Below are positions 49,520 to 58,843 of a stretch of 64,000 bases of DNA, one piece after another. How positions within the stretch are numbered: the stretch's first letter is position 1; each line of letters begins with the position of its first letter. Source of the stretch: K189A clade bacterium. Its GTDB lineage: Bacteria > Pseudomonadota > Gammaproteobacteria > Pseudomonadales > Azotimanducaceae. Below the pieces are notes generated by a model, which had not been told where the DNA came from, did no database searches, and worked only from the letters and a program-made list of their open reading frames with translations. The stretch covers positions 1 through 64,000 of the forward strand of contig CACOYI010000004.1 in the NCBI GenBank assembly GCA_902631405.1. Reading direction: 5' to 3'. The position numbers and the translations under genes are program-made.

Positions 49520-50788
49520 GTGATGGCTGAAGCCAATTTAGAAGATAAGAAAACCAAAATAGATGAAGCTATGGAATGGGTTGACGCTCGTTTCCCTGCC
49601 ACGGAGACCTGGGAATATCACTTATCGAAGTACTGGGCACCTAAGAACCACAACTATTACTACGTCTTCGGGTTCCTTGGAATAATTGTACTGGTTAACC
49701 AGTTGCTGACGGGGATCTGGCTGACGATGAATTATGTCCCAACAGACGAAAGGGCTTTCGCGTCCGTAGAATATATAATGAGGGACGTAAATTACGGTTG
49801 GTTAGTTCGTTACCTTCATTCAACCGGTGCTTCAGCATTTTTTGTGGTGACATACATCCATATGTACAGGGCGCTGGCTTATGGCTCCTACAAAGCCCCT
49901 CGGGAACTATTATGGTTTGTCGGTATGGCGATATTTTTAGTTTTGATGGCAGAGGGGTTTATGGGTTATCTGCTGCCATGGGGGAATATGTCTTACTGGG
50001 GCGCTCAGGTAATCATTTCCTTATTCGGTGCAATTCCATTCGTAGGACCGGATATTGTTGAATGGGCCCGAGGTGACTTCTTGATGTCGGAGGTCGCCCT
50101 CAACAGATTTTTTGCTCTTCATGTGGTTCTGTTACCACTGTTGTTGGTGGCATTAGTCTTCGTGCATATTGTCGCGCTTCATCATGTCGGTTCGAATAAT
50201 CCGGATGGTATCGAGATAAAGAAGAAGAAAGACAATCAGGGTATACCCTTAGATGGGATTCCGTTTTGGCCTTACAGCATCGTTAAAGACCTTTTTGCAC
50301 TAAGTGTTTTTCTATTCATTTTCTTGGCGATCGTATTTTTCGCGCCTGAAATGGGGGGTTACTTTTTGGAGATTCCCAATTTCGAAAAAGCGGACCCGTT
50401 GAAAACCCCTGCGCATATAGCGCCTGTTTGGTACTACACACCATTTTACGCGATGCTGCGCGCAGCCACTTATCCGTTATTCGGTATGTCCGCCAAATTC
50501 TGGGGCCTTGTCGTAATGGGTGGAGCGATAGCGCTCCCTCTGGCTTTGCCTTGGCTGGATAAAAGTCCGGTGAAATCGATTAGATATAAGGGGGTGTTAT
50601 CACGTTGGGCATTGAGGATATTTGTAGTTAGCTTCCTTGTCCTGGGATGGTTAGGCGTGATGCCGGCAACAAAAACGTACACGATAATGGCTCAGCTTTT
50701 CACTCTTATCTACTACGCATATTTTGTGCTAATGCCTTGGTATACTACGGTAGAACTAACGAAACCCGAGCCCGAGAGGGTGACTTGA
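49520..50788 (+). CDS. petB: Cytochrome b subunit of the bc1 complex
   Basis: WNFGFLGIIVL-type membrane core, RYLHSTGASAFFVVTYIHMYRAL, GYLLPWGNMSYWGAQVI, FALHVVLLPLLLVALVFVHIVALHHVGSNNPDG. Confidence 0.97.
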   Translation: MMAEANLEDKKTKIDEAMEWVDARFPATETWEYHLSKYWAPKNHNYYYVFGFLGIIVLVNQLLTGIWLTMNYVPTDERAFASVEYIMRDVNYGWLVRYLHSTGASAFFVVTYIHMYRALAYGSYKAPRELLWFVGMAIFLVLMAEGFMGYLLPWGNMSYWGAQVIISLFGAIPFVGPDIVEWARGDFLMSEVALNRFFALHVVLLPLLLVALVFVHIVALHHVGSNNPDGIEIKKKKDNQGIPLDGIPFWPYSIVKDLFALSVFLFIFLAIVFFAPEMGGYFLEIPNFEKADPLKTPAHIAPVWYYTPFYAMLRAATYPLFGMSAKFWGLVVMGGAIALPLALPWLDKSPVKSIRYKGVLSRWALRIFVVSFLVLGWLGVMPATKTYTIMAQLFTLIYYAYFVLMPWYTTVELTKPEPERVT

Positions 50789-51519
50789 CCAGACTGCTCC
50801 CCGTACTGATTTTAGTCTCGATTGGCGTAATGCTAAATGGAAACACTTGGGCGGCCAGCACTGTAGATTGGCCCATGGAAGAATTCGAAGGCGACCTGAA
50901 AGATCTCCCGAGTTTGCAGAGAGGTTTCCAGTTATACACGAACTACTGTCTTGGTTGCCATGGTTTGGAGCACCAAAGGTACGGAAGAACCGCAGACGAT
51001 TTCGAGATCCCACGAGATTTAGTCGAGGAAAATATTATTTTTACTGGACAAAAGGTGGGGGAGTTAATTAAGACCTCCATGCCACCAGTGCCAGCTAAGG
51101 TATGGTTCGGTGCGACGCCGCCAGATTTAACGCTAGAGGCGAGGTTGCGAGGTCCTGAATGGATTTATAACTATTTGAAGACATTCTACGTGGACGAGGA
51201 AAGGCCTCTAGGCGTTAATAATAAGGTTTATCCGAACGTGGGCATGCCAAACGTGCTTCTCCCGCTCCAAGGGGTTCAGAGAGCGATCTGTGAGGAAGGA
51301 AACTGTGATAAGCTTGAGATAGAGGAAGGGACGGGAAAACTGAGCGTTGCGGAGTTTGATCAAGTTGCCTATGACATCACCAATTTCCTCTACTATGTGG
51401 GCGAACCGGCAAGACTGGAACGCCAAAAGGTAGGCGTTTATGTATTGCTCTTTATATTGGTGCTTATTTGCTTTACCTATCTTCTTAAACGAGAGTTCTT
51501 CAAGGACATAGAGCATTAG
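50785..51519 (+). CDS. petC: Cytochrome c1 subunit of the bc1 complex (TTG start overlapping petB stop)
   Basis: LYTNYCLGCHGLEHQRYGR haem site, FGATPPDLTLEARLRGPEWIYNYL, C-terminal TM anchor. Confidence 0.95.
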   Translation: MTRLLPVLILVSIGVMLNGNTWAASTVDWPMEEFEGDLKDLPSLQRGFQLYTNYCLGCHGLEHQRYGRTADDFEIPRDLVEENIIFTGQKVGELIKTSMPPVPAKVWFGATPPDLTLEARLRGPEWIYNYLKTFYVDEERPLGVNNKVYPNVGMPNVLLPLQGVQRAICEEGNCDKLEIEEGTGKLSVAEFDQVAYDITNFLYYVGEPARLERQKVGVYVLLFILVLICFTYLLKREFFKDIEH

Positions 51520-51571
51520 TCAATTTTCCACGCTTCGTTGATTCGATGAAGCTATTTACGAGGGGATATCT

Positions 51572-52204
51572 ATGACAATCGCGGCCAAACGATCTTCGAT
51601 GATTCTTTTTTCCGATCCGAGGGACCATTATTCCCATAGAGTTAGGATGGTCCTAGCAGAGAAGGGTGTTACCGTCGAGTTTTCGAATAGCACAGCGGCA
51701 GAGATATCGAAGGATATGTTCGATCTAAACCCTTATGGATCGTTGCCGACTTTAGCTGATAGGGATCTCGTTTTGTATGAGGCCAATGTCATTATGGAAT
51801 ATCTTGATGAGAGATACCCTCACCCGCCGCTTTTGCCGGTTTATCCTGTCCAGAGAGCGCAAGCAAGGCTTTGGATTTCTCGAATAGAAAGAGAATGGAG
51901 CGAGAAGTTGGATATTCTCATGTCCGGAAAAGGACGAGAGGCGACTATAACTAAGGCTCGAAAAGAGTTAAGGGAGAGCATTCTATCGATCATTCCAGTT
52001 TTTTCAGAAAAACCTTTTTTTATGAGCGAAGAGTTCTCTCTGGTCGACTGTTGTGTCGCCCCTATTTTATGGAGATTGAAAGAAGTGGGAATTATGATAC
52101 CCGAACGTTCGAGCAAAGGCCTCGTAGCTTATATGCAGAAGATTTTTGAAAGAGATGCTTTTAGGGAAAGTCTTACGGAAGCCGAGCAGGAAATGCAGGA
52201 ATAA
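51572..52204 (+). CDS. sspA: Stringent starvation protein A (glutathione S-transferase fold)
   Basis: MILFSDPRDHYSHRVRMVLAEKGV, NPYGSLPTLADRDLVLYEANVIMEYLDERYPHPPLLPVYP. Confidence 0.95.
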   Translation: MTIAAKRSSMILFSDPRDHYSHRVRMVLAEKGVTVEFSNSTAAEISKDMFDLNPYGSLPTLADRDLVLYEANVIMEYLDERYPHPPLLPVYPVQRAQARLWISRIEREWSEKLDILMSGKGREATITKARKELRESILSIIPVFSEKPFFMSEEFSLVDCCVAPILWRLKEVGIMIPERSSKGLVAYMQKIFERDAFRESLTEAEQEMQE

Positions 52205-52218
52205 GGTTGGTCTTGGGT

Positions 52219-52755
52219 CTATAGATAGGTAAAGACTTTAACGATTTTCTCGACCCCAAAAACCTCAGAAACCAGTCTGGTAATTACCTGGGAATGATCC
52301 TGTGTAACCCGTCCCATCAGAAAGACGGTCCCGTTCTCGCAGGTTACTCTCACGGAAGAGCCGTTGGCCTCCTTGCTTGATAATAGTCTAGCTCTGACTT
52401 TAGTTGCTATCCAACGGTCATTGGAGCGAGAGACAAGAGATATCGGGCCCATGATTTTGACGTGGTTAGAAATGTCTTTCTTTTCAACTTCCGATAGTGA
52501 GATAGAGATATCTTCTGCCAGCTTAGATACCTGCCGATCTGGTACTTGTCCAGTTAACAGAACTCGGCTATCGAAGACAGTTACGTTTATATTTGAACCT
52601 TTTAAGAGGGATTTTTTTTTCGATAGCTCCCTTTCTATTAGGCCCTCTAGAAATCTGTCATCAATTTTTGTTCCGATGGACCGGTCAGCAACATCTCCTT
52701 TTGTGGCACAGCCAAGAAAAAAGAAGGCGAGAGAGAAAAGTGTAATGAGTCTCAT
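52219..52755 (-). CDS. BON-domain outer membrane lipoprotein (DolP/YraP-like); start set to MRLITLF
   Basis: Lipobox FFFLGC; two BON repeats (NINVTVFDSRVLLTGQVPD, VRVTCENGTVFLMGRVTQ). Confidence 0.87.
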   Translation of the reverse strand: MRLITLFSLAFFFLGCATKGDVADRSIGTKIDDRFLEGLIERELSKKKSLLKGSNINVTVFDSRVLLTGQVPDRQVSKLAEDISISLSEVEKKDISNHVKIMGPISLVSRSNDRWIATKVRARLLSSKEANGSSVRVTCENGTVFLMGRVTQDHSQVITRLVSEVFGVEKIVKVFTYL

Positions 52756-52864
52756 CTTTTTGCTGTTATCTAAGTACATGTTTCTTATCGCCCTGGCGTC
52801 CCGATAGTATCAATTATTTTTTTAAAGTACTCCTTTCTTAGCGATCTAGCTTTTAGCTTGGTAA

Positions 52865-54679
52865 CTAATGCACTGTGACTGATCTAGATAGGCGCCCAGA
52901 GTAACCGACTTGTAAACCCCCGATAGCTGAGTTGATGTAAAAAAGCTCTCTCCATTTCTGGTCTCGATATAGAAGTGGTGCCCAACCGGCCATCTCAAAA
53001 GCACTTTGTCCTAGAGCAAAAAAATCAACTTCGTTGTTATCAGACAAAGAAGACCAGCTGGCGAAACCTCTTGAGCTCACGTGCGTCCCAGGAAGATTCA
53101 AGGGTAACTCTGTGCTTTTCACTCTGGGATTTTCGTAGGCGCCGCGCTTGCTTTGCGACGTAGTATAGACAGGCAACTGATCCGCGAAGTGAAATTTCAG
53201 AGCCGGTATAATTGCGCTAAGCTCTAAGTTCGAACAAAAAACCACTGCCGAGTCGAGATCTTTTCTTGACCTAGGCACAAACTCTAGGGGGGCGTTGATA
53301 ATGGAAGAAAGTCTCTTTTCTCTCTCAACACTTTCAGACACTTTCATTCCTTTCCCAATCGCGCCAGTAATGTTTCTAATATCTCCAAATAAGCTGGTTT
53401 CTAAGGAGCCCTGCCAGTTTTGTCGAAATGCGTCTAGGGATCTTTGAGCCCAAGCCTCCTGGTTGTGGATAATTAAAGCTTTCTCGTAACCATTAGCAAT
53501 CATGTTCTTAGCCAATGCAATTGCTTCATCCTCAATGGGGGTGAGCAGTTGAAGTAGCTGTTCAGAAGTATCCCCCTTCCCCTCCGTAAATCCGATCGTG
53601 CTTATTTTATTTAGAAGAACGGTGGGAACATTACCAACTAAAGACGTTTGGGAGATCTGTTCTGCTTTGGGTTTAAGCAGCGGGCCTAGGATAACCGTCG
53701 GATTCCATTTTTCTAATTTCAAGATTATTTCTTTAACACTATTCTTTTCTGAGTCTACGAAAACCACCTTGTCGTGCATTCTGGGATTATGGCCGCTCTC
53801 CCACGGTTTTTCCTTATTAGCCAAAAAAGCATCAAAAAAGCCATCTCTGACTGCTCTGCCAACAATTCCGTATTCCCCACTCAGAGGGAGTATAAATGCA
53901 ATTCTTTTGGGTTCGGGAGAATAGAGCTTACTCAGTAGAGAAGATAACTCTGGACCTCTGAGATTCTGTTCGTTTTCTTGCAGCCAAAGTCTCGCTAAGA
54001 ATGCGGTCGTTTCTCTCGAGCTCGAATTCGTTAAGATATTCTTCAGAGAACTCCACATGGTGTATTTTTCATCTTTTTGAAAGATAAAAGGTCGCAGTCC
54101 TAGATCAAGCAGTAAAAGCTGTTCATCAATCTTGTTCTGCTCTGCCGCCATAACGCTCCCCAATAATTGTTCGTCGTCGAAATGCTTCGGAAGAGATTGG
54201 CTCTCGAGATGGCTCAAAAGCTCCGAGACGCAAGAATGAAACTCTAGGACAAAACACGCGTTTAAGAGAGTTGTCTGATTGGATTGGATGGCGGTGGGAA
54301 AACGAAAAAAATATTGATAAATATCCAAGTGCCTTTCTTGAAGAGCATAGATTTTTAGTGTCAGATCATGGACTTGAGATCGTCGAGATAATATCGACTC
54401 ACTCTGCAGTAGTTCTGAAAGACGATCTAGCCAAATTTCGAGGATTGCAGCCTCCGGTATATCAGCGCTTTCCTGCAAGGCGCGATTTATTTCTGCCAGC
54501 GAGTCGGAGGGTGCATGCAAATCCAGAATGGTTGATTTTGTTTTTGAAGTGGTACTCTCGGGGGGATCGATTATTGAAGTAGACTGTTGCCCCGGACCTA
54601 CACAGGCCTGGCCGACAAATAGTGAAGTAAGCACGCAAATGAATACAGAAAAAGGTCTCGAGCGCGGTGTTTTGTACAT
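52865..54679 (-). CDS. lpoA: LpoA-like penicillin-binding protein activator (start set to MYKTPRSRPF)
   Basis: Lipobox VGQAC; IAFILPLSGEYGIVGRAVRDGFFDAF periplasmic-binding fold; divergent from rsmI. Confidence 0.88.
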   Translation of the reverse strand: MYKTPRSRPFSVFICVLTSLFVGQACVGPGQQSTSIIDPPESTTSKTKSTILDLHAPSDSLAEINRALQESADIPEAAILEIWLDRLSELLQSESILSRRSQVHDLTLKIYALQERHLDIYQYFFRFPTAIQSNQTTLLNACFVLEFHSCVSELLSHLESQSLPKHFDDEQLLGSVMAAEQNKIDEQLLLLDLGLRPFIFQKDEKYTMWSSLKNILTNSSSRETTAFLARLWLQENEQNLRGPELSSLLSKLYSPEPKRIAFILPLSGEYGIVGRAVRDGFFDAFLANKEKPWESGHNPRMHDKVVFVDSEKNSVKEIILKLEKWNPTVILGPLLKPKAEQISQTSLVGNVPTVLLNKISTIGFTEGKGDTSEQLLQLLTPIEDEAIALAKNMIANGYEKALIIHNQEAWAQRSLDAFRQNWQGSLETSLFGDIRNITGAIGKGMKVSESVEREKRLSSIINAPLEFVPRSRKDLDSAVVFCSNLELSAIIPALKFHFADQLPVYTTSQSKRGAYENPRVKSTELPLNLPGTHVSSRGFASWSSLSDNNEVDFFALGQSAFEMAGWAPLLYRDQKWRELFYINSAIGGLQVGYSGRLSRSVTVH

Positions 54680-55475
54680 AGTAGCCACTCCGATTGGTAA
54701 CAAAGATGACATGTCCTCAAGGGCTAGGAAAATATTGATCGCCTGTGATCGAGTGGCTGCCGAGGATACCAGACGTGCAGCTAGACTGTTAGTTGAACTA
54801 GGTGGAGATCAACATAAATTAATAAGCCTCCATGAGCATAATGAGAATAAGCTCGTTGGCTATTTGGTGGGTGAATTGGTGGCGGGTGGGAGTGTTGCCC
54901 TCGTTTCTGACTCAGGCACACCTTTACTTTCCGATCCTGGTTACCGATTAGTCAAAGCGGCAAATTCCTCCGGAATTTCAGTAAAACCTATTCCCGGTCC
55001 CTCCTCAATAGTCGCGGCGCTTAGTGTTTGTCCTCTTCCCGCGCATCCATTTCTTTTCGTTGGATTTTTACCCAAAAAGAAGAAGGATCTGCAGAGCCGG
55101 TTGCATGAAGTGATTAAAAAGCCAGAGGCGGTCGTATTCTTTGAATCGCCTCGACGAATTCGCCGGACGCTAGCTCTGTTCTCAACGCTCACGCGCAGAA
55201 AGATTTTCCTGATTAAGGAGATGACAAAAACGTTTGAGTATTCATGGAGCGGTTCGGCCAGTGAACTGTTATCTCAATTAGACGAGGATCCGAAGGGCGA
55301 ATTTGTGGGGGTTTTAGAAAAAGTAGAATTCTCCGAGAACGTTACTTTAGATGCAGAGGCGTTTTTAAAAGAAATGCTCAAGCACCTTCCGCCAGCAAAA
55401 GCTTCGAGTGTTGCGGCAAAAGTGCTCCCTGGTAGAAAGAAGGATTATTATGAGTTGGCTCTTTCCCTATTGTAG
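54639..55475 (+). CDS. rsmI: 16S rRNA (cytidine1402-2'-O)-methyltransferase (start set to MNTEKGLERG)
   Basis: GVLYIVATPIGNKDDMSSRA, CDRVAAEDTRRAARLL, VSDSGTPLLSDPGYRLVKAA, FFESPRRIRRTL. Confidence 0.95.
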   Translation: MNTEKGLERGVLYIVATPIGNKDDMSSRARKILIACDRVAAEDTRRAARLLVELGGDQHKLISLHEHNENKLVGYLVGELVAGGSVALVSDSGTPLLSDPGYRLVKAANSSGISVKPIPGPSSIVAALSVCPLPAHPFLFVGFLPKKKKDLQSRLHEVIKKPEAVVFFESPRRIRRTLALFSTLTRRKIFLIKEMTKTFEYSWSGSASELLSQLDEDPKGEFVGVLEKVEFSENVTLDAEAFLKEMLKHLPPAKASSVAAKVLPGRKKDYYELALSLL

Positions 55476-55501
55476 GAAGCTTTCTGCTGTGAACGTTTTG
55501 C

Positions 55502-55531
55502 TTGTCGCGCGGTGGTCTACCGCATCATAAT
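55502..55531 (+). promoter_or_regulatory. Candidate rnpB promoter (TTGTCG-18-CATAAT)
   Basis: -35 55502..55507, -10 55526..55531, about 8-10 nt before the predicted RNA 5' end; spacer contains GCGGT-GGTCT-ACCGC. Confidence 0.5.
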
Positions 55532-55538
55532 GATGACC

Positions 55539-55877
55539 TGAGTAGGCTGGACAGTCGCCGTTAAGCGGAGGAAAGTCCGGGCTCCAAAGGGTAGGGAGCC
55601 AGGTAATACCTGGGGAGCGTGAGCTCACGGAAAGTGCAACAGAAAAAATACCGCCGCGCTTACTAATAGTCGCGGTAAGGGTGAAATGGTGTGGTAAGAG
55701 CGCACCGCGCTGATGGCAACATCAAGTGGCTAGGAAAACCCCTCCCGGAGTAAGACCAAATAGAGATCTTTTGGCGTTACCCGCGCCGGATCAGGGTAGG
55801 TCGCTTGAGATTATTGGTGACAATGATCCTAGATGAATGACTGTCCTCGACAGAACCCGGCTTACAGGCCTACTCTA
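55539..55877 (+). ncRNA. rnpB: RNase P RNA (bacterial type A)
   Basis: AGTAGGC/GCCTACT terminal P1, GGAGGAAAGTCCGGGCTCC, GACAGAACCCGGCTTA; located between rsmI and rsmH. Confidence 0.95.
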
Positions 55878-55900
55878 TTTGAGGATGTTTTATATGCCTT

Positions 55901-56833
55901 ATGTATAGTGCTACTCACGTACCTGTAATGTTGAGAGAGAGCGTATCTCACCTCGTCACCGATAGAGGGGGGTACTATATTGATGCGACTTTTGGAAGAG
56001 GAGGGCACGCAAAGGAAATCTTAGCATCGATCAATGAGAAAGGGCGTGTCTATGCTTTTGACAGAGACCCTGCGTCAAAAGAGCAATTTGAAAAAACCTT
56101 TCGAAAGGAAGGAAGACTTTCATTCTCGCAGGGAAAATTTTCAGATATTTTGACGGAAATGCAGGCATTGAAATTGGTGGGGAAAGTAAGTGGTATTCTA
56201 ATCGACTGCGGCGTTTCATCCCCTCAGTTAGAAGAGGCAAGCAGAGGATTCAGTTTCAGAAGAGAAGGCCCTTTAGATATGAGAATGAATCCTAACGAGG
56301 GCTTCAGTGCTGCTGATTGGTTGAACAGTGCTGATGAGAGGGAGATTTCGCAGGTCATTTGGAAATTGGGACAAGAGAGTTTTGCCAGGAGAATTGCCCG
56401 AAGTATTGTCGCCAAACGTCCGCTGGAGACGACTATCCAGTTAGCCGGTTTGGTATTGAAGGAATATGAATTTTCGGGACGAAAAAAAAGTCGAGTTCAT
56501 CCAGCAACGAAGACGTTTCAGGCTATCAGGATGCACGTAAATGGGGAAATCAAAGAGCTACAAAAGATTCTTCTCGACGGACCTGAAATGCTCTCTATCG
56601 GGGGAAGAATCGCAGTAATTTCGTTCCACTCAATCGAGGACAGGGAAGTCAAGAAGAGTTTTCATAGCCTTGCGGTTGGAACAAAACTGCCTAGGAGTAT
56701 TCCTATTTTAGAAAAAGACAGGATCGCTTCATGGCGGTCCATTGGAAAGGCTCTAAAACCCTCCATAAAGGAAATTGCAGTTAATCCCCGATCTCGCACC
56801 GCCGTTATGAGAGTTATAGAACGGGTCACTTAA
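55901..56833 (+). CDS. rsmH: 16S rRNA (cytosine1402-N4)-methyltransferase
   Basis: HVPVMLRESVSHLV, YIDATFGRGGHAKEIL, AFDRDP, FSFRREGPLDMRMNP. Confidence 0.97.
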   Translation: MYSATHVPVMLRESVSHLVTDRGGYYIDATFGRGGHAKEILASINEKGRVYAFDRDPASKEQFEKTFRKEGRLSFSQGKFSDILTEMQALKLVGKVSGILIDCGVSSPQLEEASRGFSFRREGPLDMRMNPNEGFSAADWLNSADEREISQVIWKLGQESFARRIARSIVAKRPLETTIQLAGLVLKEYEFSGRKKSRVHPATKTFQAIRMHVNGEIKELQKILLDGPEMLSIGGRIAVISFHSIEDREVKKSFHSLAVGTKLPRSIPILEKDRIASWRSIGKALKPSIKEIAVNPRSRTAVMRVIERVT

Positions 56834-56875
56834 TTTGCCCTTCAAACTTTTTGGAAACATTGATGAAAGATAGCA

Positions 56876-57172
56876 ATGAGTAATAAAGACTTTCGGTCAG
56901 TACCCGACACTTTAGAAGGTGGGTTTTGGTTTCTCTTCTTTCTAGGTTTGAACGTCGTGAGCGCCTTAGTTTTGGTTTTTTCGACGCACGAATTGCGTCA
57001 AATACATCAGAGTTTAGATGAGACGCAAAGAGATGAAACAGCGGAACTAGCCAGACACAGTCGTTTGCTTCTGGAAAAAAGCACCCTCGCCGGTTTAAGT
57101 GAGGTGGAATCTATTGCCATTCGTGAGTTGGGAATGGAGTTTCCAAACAATCTGGCGAAGCCCTCCCAATGA
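56876..57172 (+). CDS. ftsL: Cell division protein FtsL
   Basis: Single TM, coiled-coil, 98 aa, between rsmH and ftsI. Confidence 0.85.
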   Translation: MSNKDFRSVPDTLEGGFWFLFFLGLNVVSALVLVFSTHELRQIHQSLDETQRDETAELARHSRLLLEKSTLAGLSEVESIAIRELGMEFPNNLAKPSQ

Positions 57173-58812
57173 AAAATTGGCGCTATTTTCTGGCTTCTTG
57201 GTTTTTTGGCGTTTTTTTCTTGTTCCTAATCGCTAGGACCGGTTATCTTGTTTTCGCGGATGGTGACCGTCTTCTACATCAGGGCAACGCCAGATCAATC
57301 AGAGAGGTGAACATTCCGTCCCCTCGAGCTCAGATCCTGGATAGACGTGGGCAACCTCTTGCGGTCAGCACACCGGTATACTCTGTAAAAGCGAGTCCTA
57401 AGAATCTCCTCGCGCAGGAAGAAAAAATCCGCATGGTGGCGGCTGCCCTAGAAATTTCTGACCATACTCTTCTGAAAGTTCTCCGTGAAGATGTCGATAA
57501 GCCATTTGTTTACTTAAAAAAAAGAGTCAGCTGGAGCGTTGCGGAAGAGCTTAAGGCTTTATCTATTAAAGGCTTAACCTTTGACCGCTCCTACAAGCGT
57601 TATTACCCTCTTGGAGAGGTGGCGACCCATGTTGTTGGCAAAACAGACGTGGATGACCGTGGAATAGAGGGCATAGAGCTTTCGCAAAACTACTCTCTCC
57701 AAGGGAAGTCTGGTTCCAGATCCATCTTAATTGATAGAAAGGGTAAGGCGATTCAGAATCTTGACTATGTCTCCCTGCCTGTCGTCGGTAAAGATATTCA
57801 ACTAAGTCTAGATTCGAGGCTTCAATATGTGGCTTATAAAGAGCTTAAGTCAGCGGTATCAGCTCATCGTGCATCGACAGGGTCTTTGGTTATCCTAGAG
57901 GCAAGCTCGGGAGAGATATTAGCGATGGTAAATCAGCCTTCTTATAACCCCAATGCAAGAGTCACCACTCAAGAACGTGGAATGAAAAACAGATCAGTCA
58001 CAGACTCATATGCACCCGGTTCGACCATAAAGCCCTTTGTAGCACTCGCGGCGATTGTTGAACATCAATTTCATGCAGACACAACAATAAATACCAGTCC
58101 CGGTTTCCTTCGAATAGGAAGCAAACTGATTCAGGATCCACGCGACCGAGGAATAATCTCGCTTAAGGAAGCAATTCAAAAATCAAGTCAGGTGGCAATT
58201 GTTAAGGTCGCTGGAAAGTTGGGTCCTACTTCTATCCTGGAGGTTCTAAAGAGAAGTGGTTTCGGCAGAAAAGTTGATTCCGGCTTGCCGGGAGAGGTCT
58301 CTGGTTTTTTACCTGATTCATCTACTATGGGTGTGATTGATGAAGCGGCACTTTCTTACGGATATGGCCTCACCGTTTCACCTTTGCAATTGGCATCGAG
58401 CTACATGGCTTTCGCAGGAATGGGGCTGGCTAGACCGGTCTCAATAATCAAAGGCCAGAATGAGATGGCCACCAAAACAGAGAGACTATTCGAATCTAGC
58501 CACATTTCGGAGATTAATAATATCATGGCGAGTGTTACCGAACCTGAAGGAACGGGAGCCTTGGCTGCAGTTCGAGGATTTGAGGTTGCAGGCAAAACTG
58601 GCACCATAAGATTGGTAAGCGAAGATCGCTATGATGATGAGAGGCATGCGGCTTGGTTTGTAGGAGTAATTCCAGTGCGCGCACCGAAGTTGGTTATTGT
58701 TGTATTTATAAATGAGCCGAAGGCAGGCCTGAACAGTGGCGGTTCTGTAGCCGCGCCAGTATTCGCTAGAGTCGCAGAGAGGTCTCTACAAATCTTGGGT
58801 GTTGCTCGTTGA
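57169..58812 (+). CDS. ftsI: Peptidoglycan D,D-transpeptidase FtsI (PBP3)
   Basis: DRRGQPLAVSTPVYSV, APGSTIKPFVALA, SSQVAIVKVA, VAGKTGTIR. Confidence 0.96.
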   Translation: MKNWRYFLASWFFGVFFLFLIARTGYLVFADGDRLLHQGNARSIREVNIPSPRAQILDRRGQPLAVSTPVYSVKASPKNLLAQEEKIRMVAAALEISDHTLLKVLREDVDKPFVYLKKRVSWSVAEELKALSIKGLTFDRSYKRYYPLGEVATHVVGKTDVDDRGIEGIELSQNYSLQGKSGSRSILIDRKGKAIQNLDYVSLPVVGKDIQLSLDSRLQYVAYKELKSAVSAHRASTGSLVILEASSGEILAMVNQPSYNPNARVTTQERGMKNRSVTDSYAPGSTIKPFVALAAIVEHQFHADTTINTSPGFLRIGSKLIQDPRDRGIISLKEAIQKSSQVAIVKVAGKLGPTSILEVLKRSGFGRKVDSGLPGEVSGFLPDSSTMGVIDEAALSYGYGLTVSPLQLASSYMAFAGMGLARPVSIIKGQNEMATKTERLFESSHISEINNIMASVTEPEGTGALAAVRGFEVAGKTGTIRLVSEDRYDDERHAAWFVGVIPVRAPKLVIVVFINEPKAGLNSGGSVAAPVFARVAERSLQILGVAR

Positions 58813-58843
58813 CAAAAATAAATAGCTTTCTAATGATTTTTTT

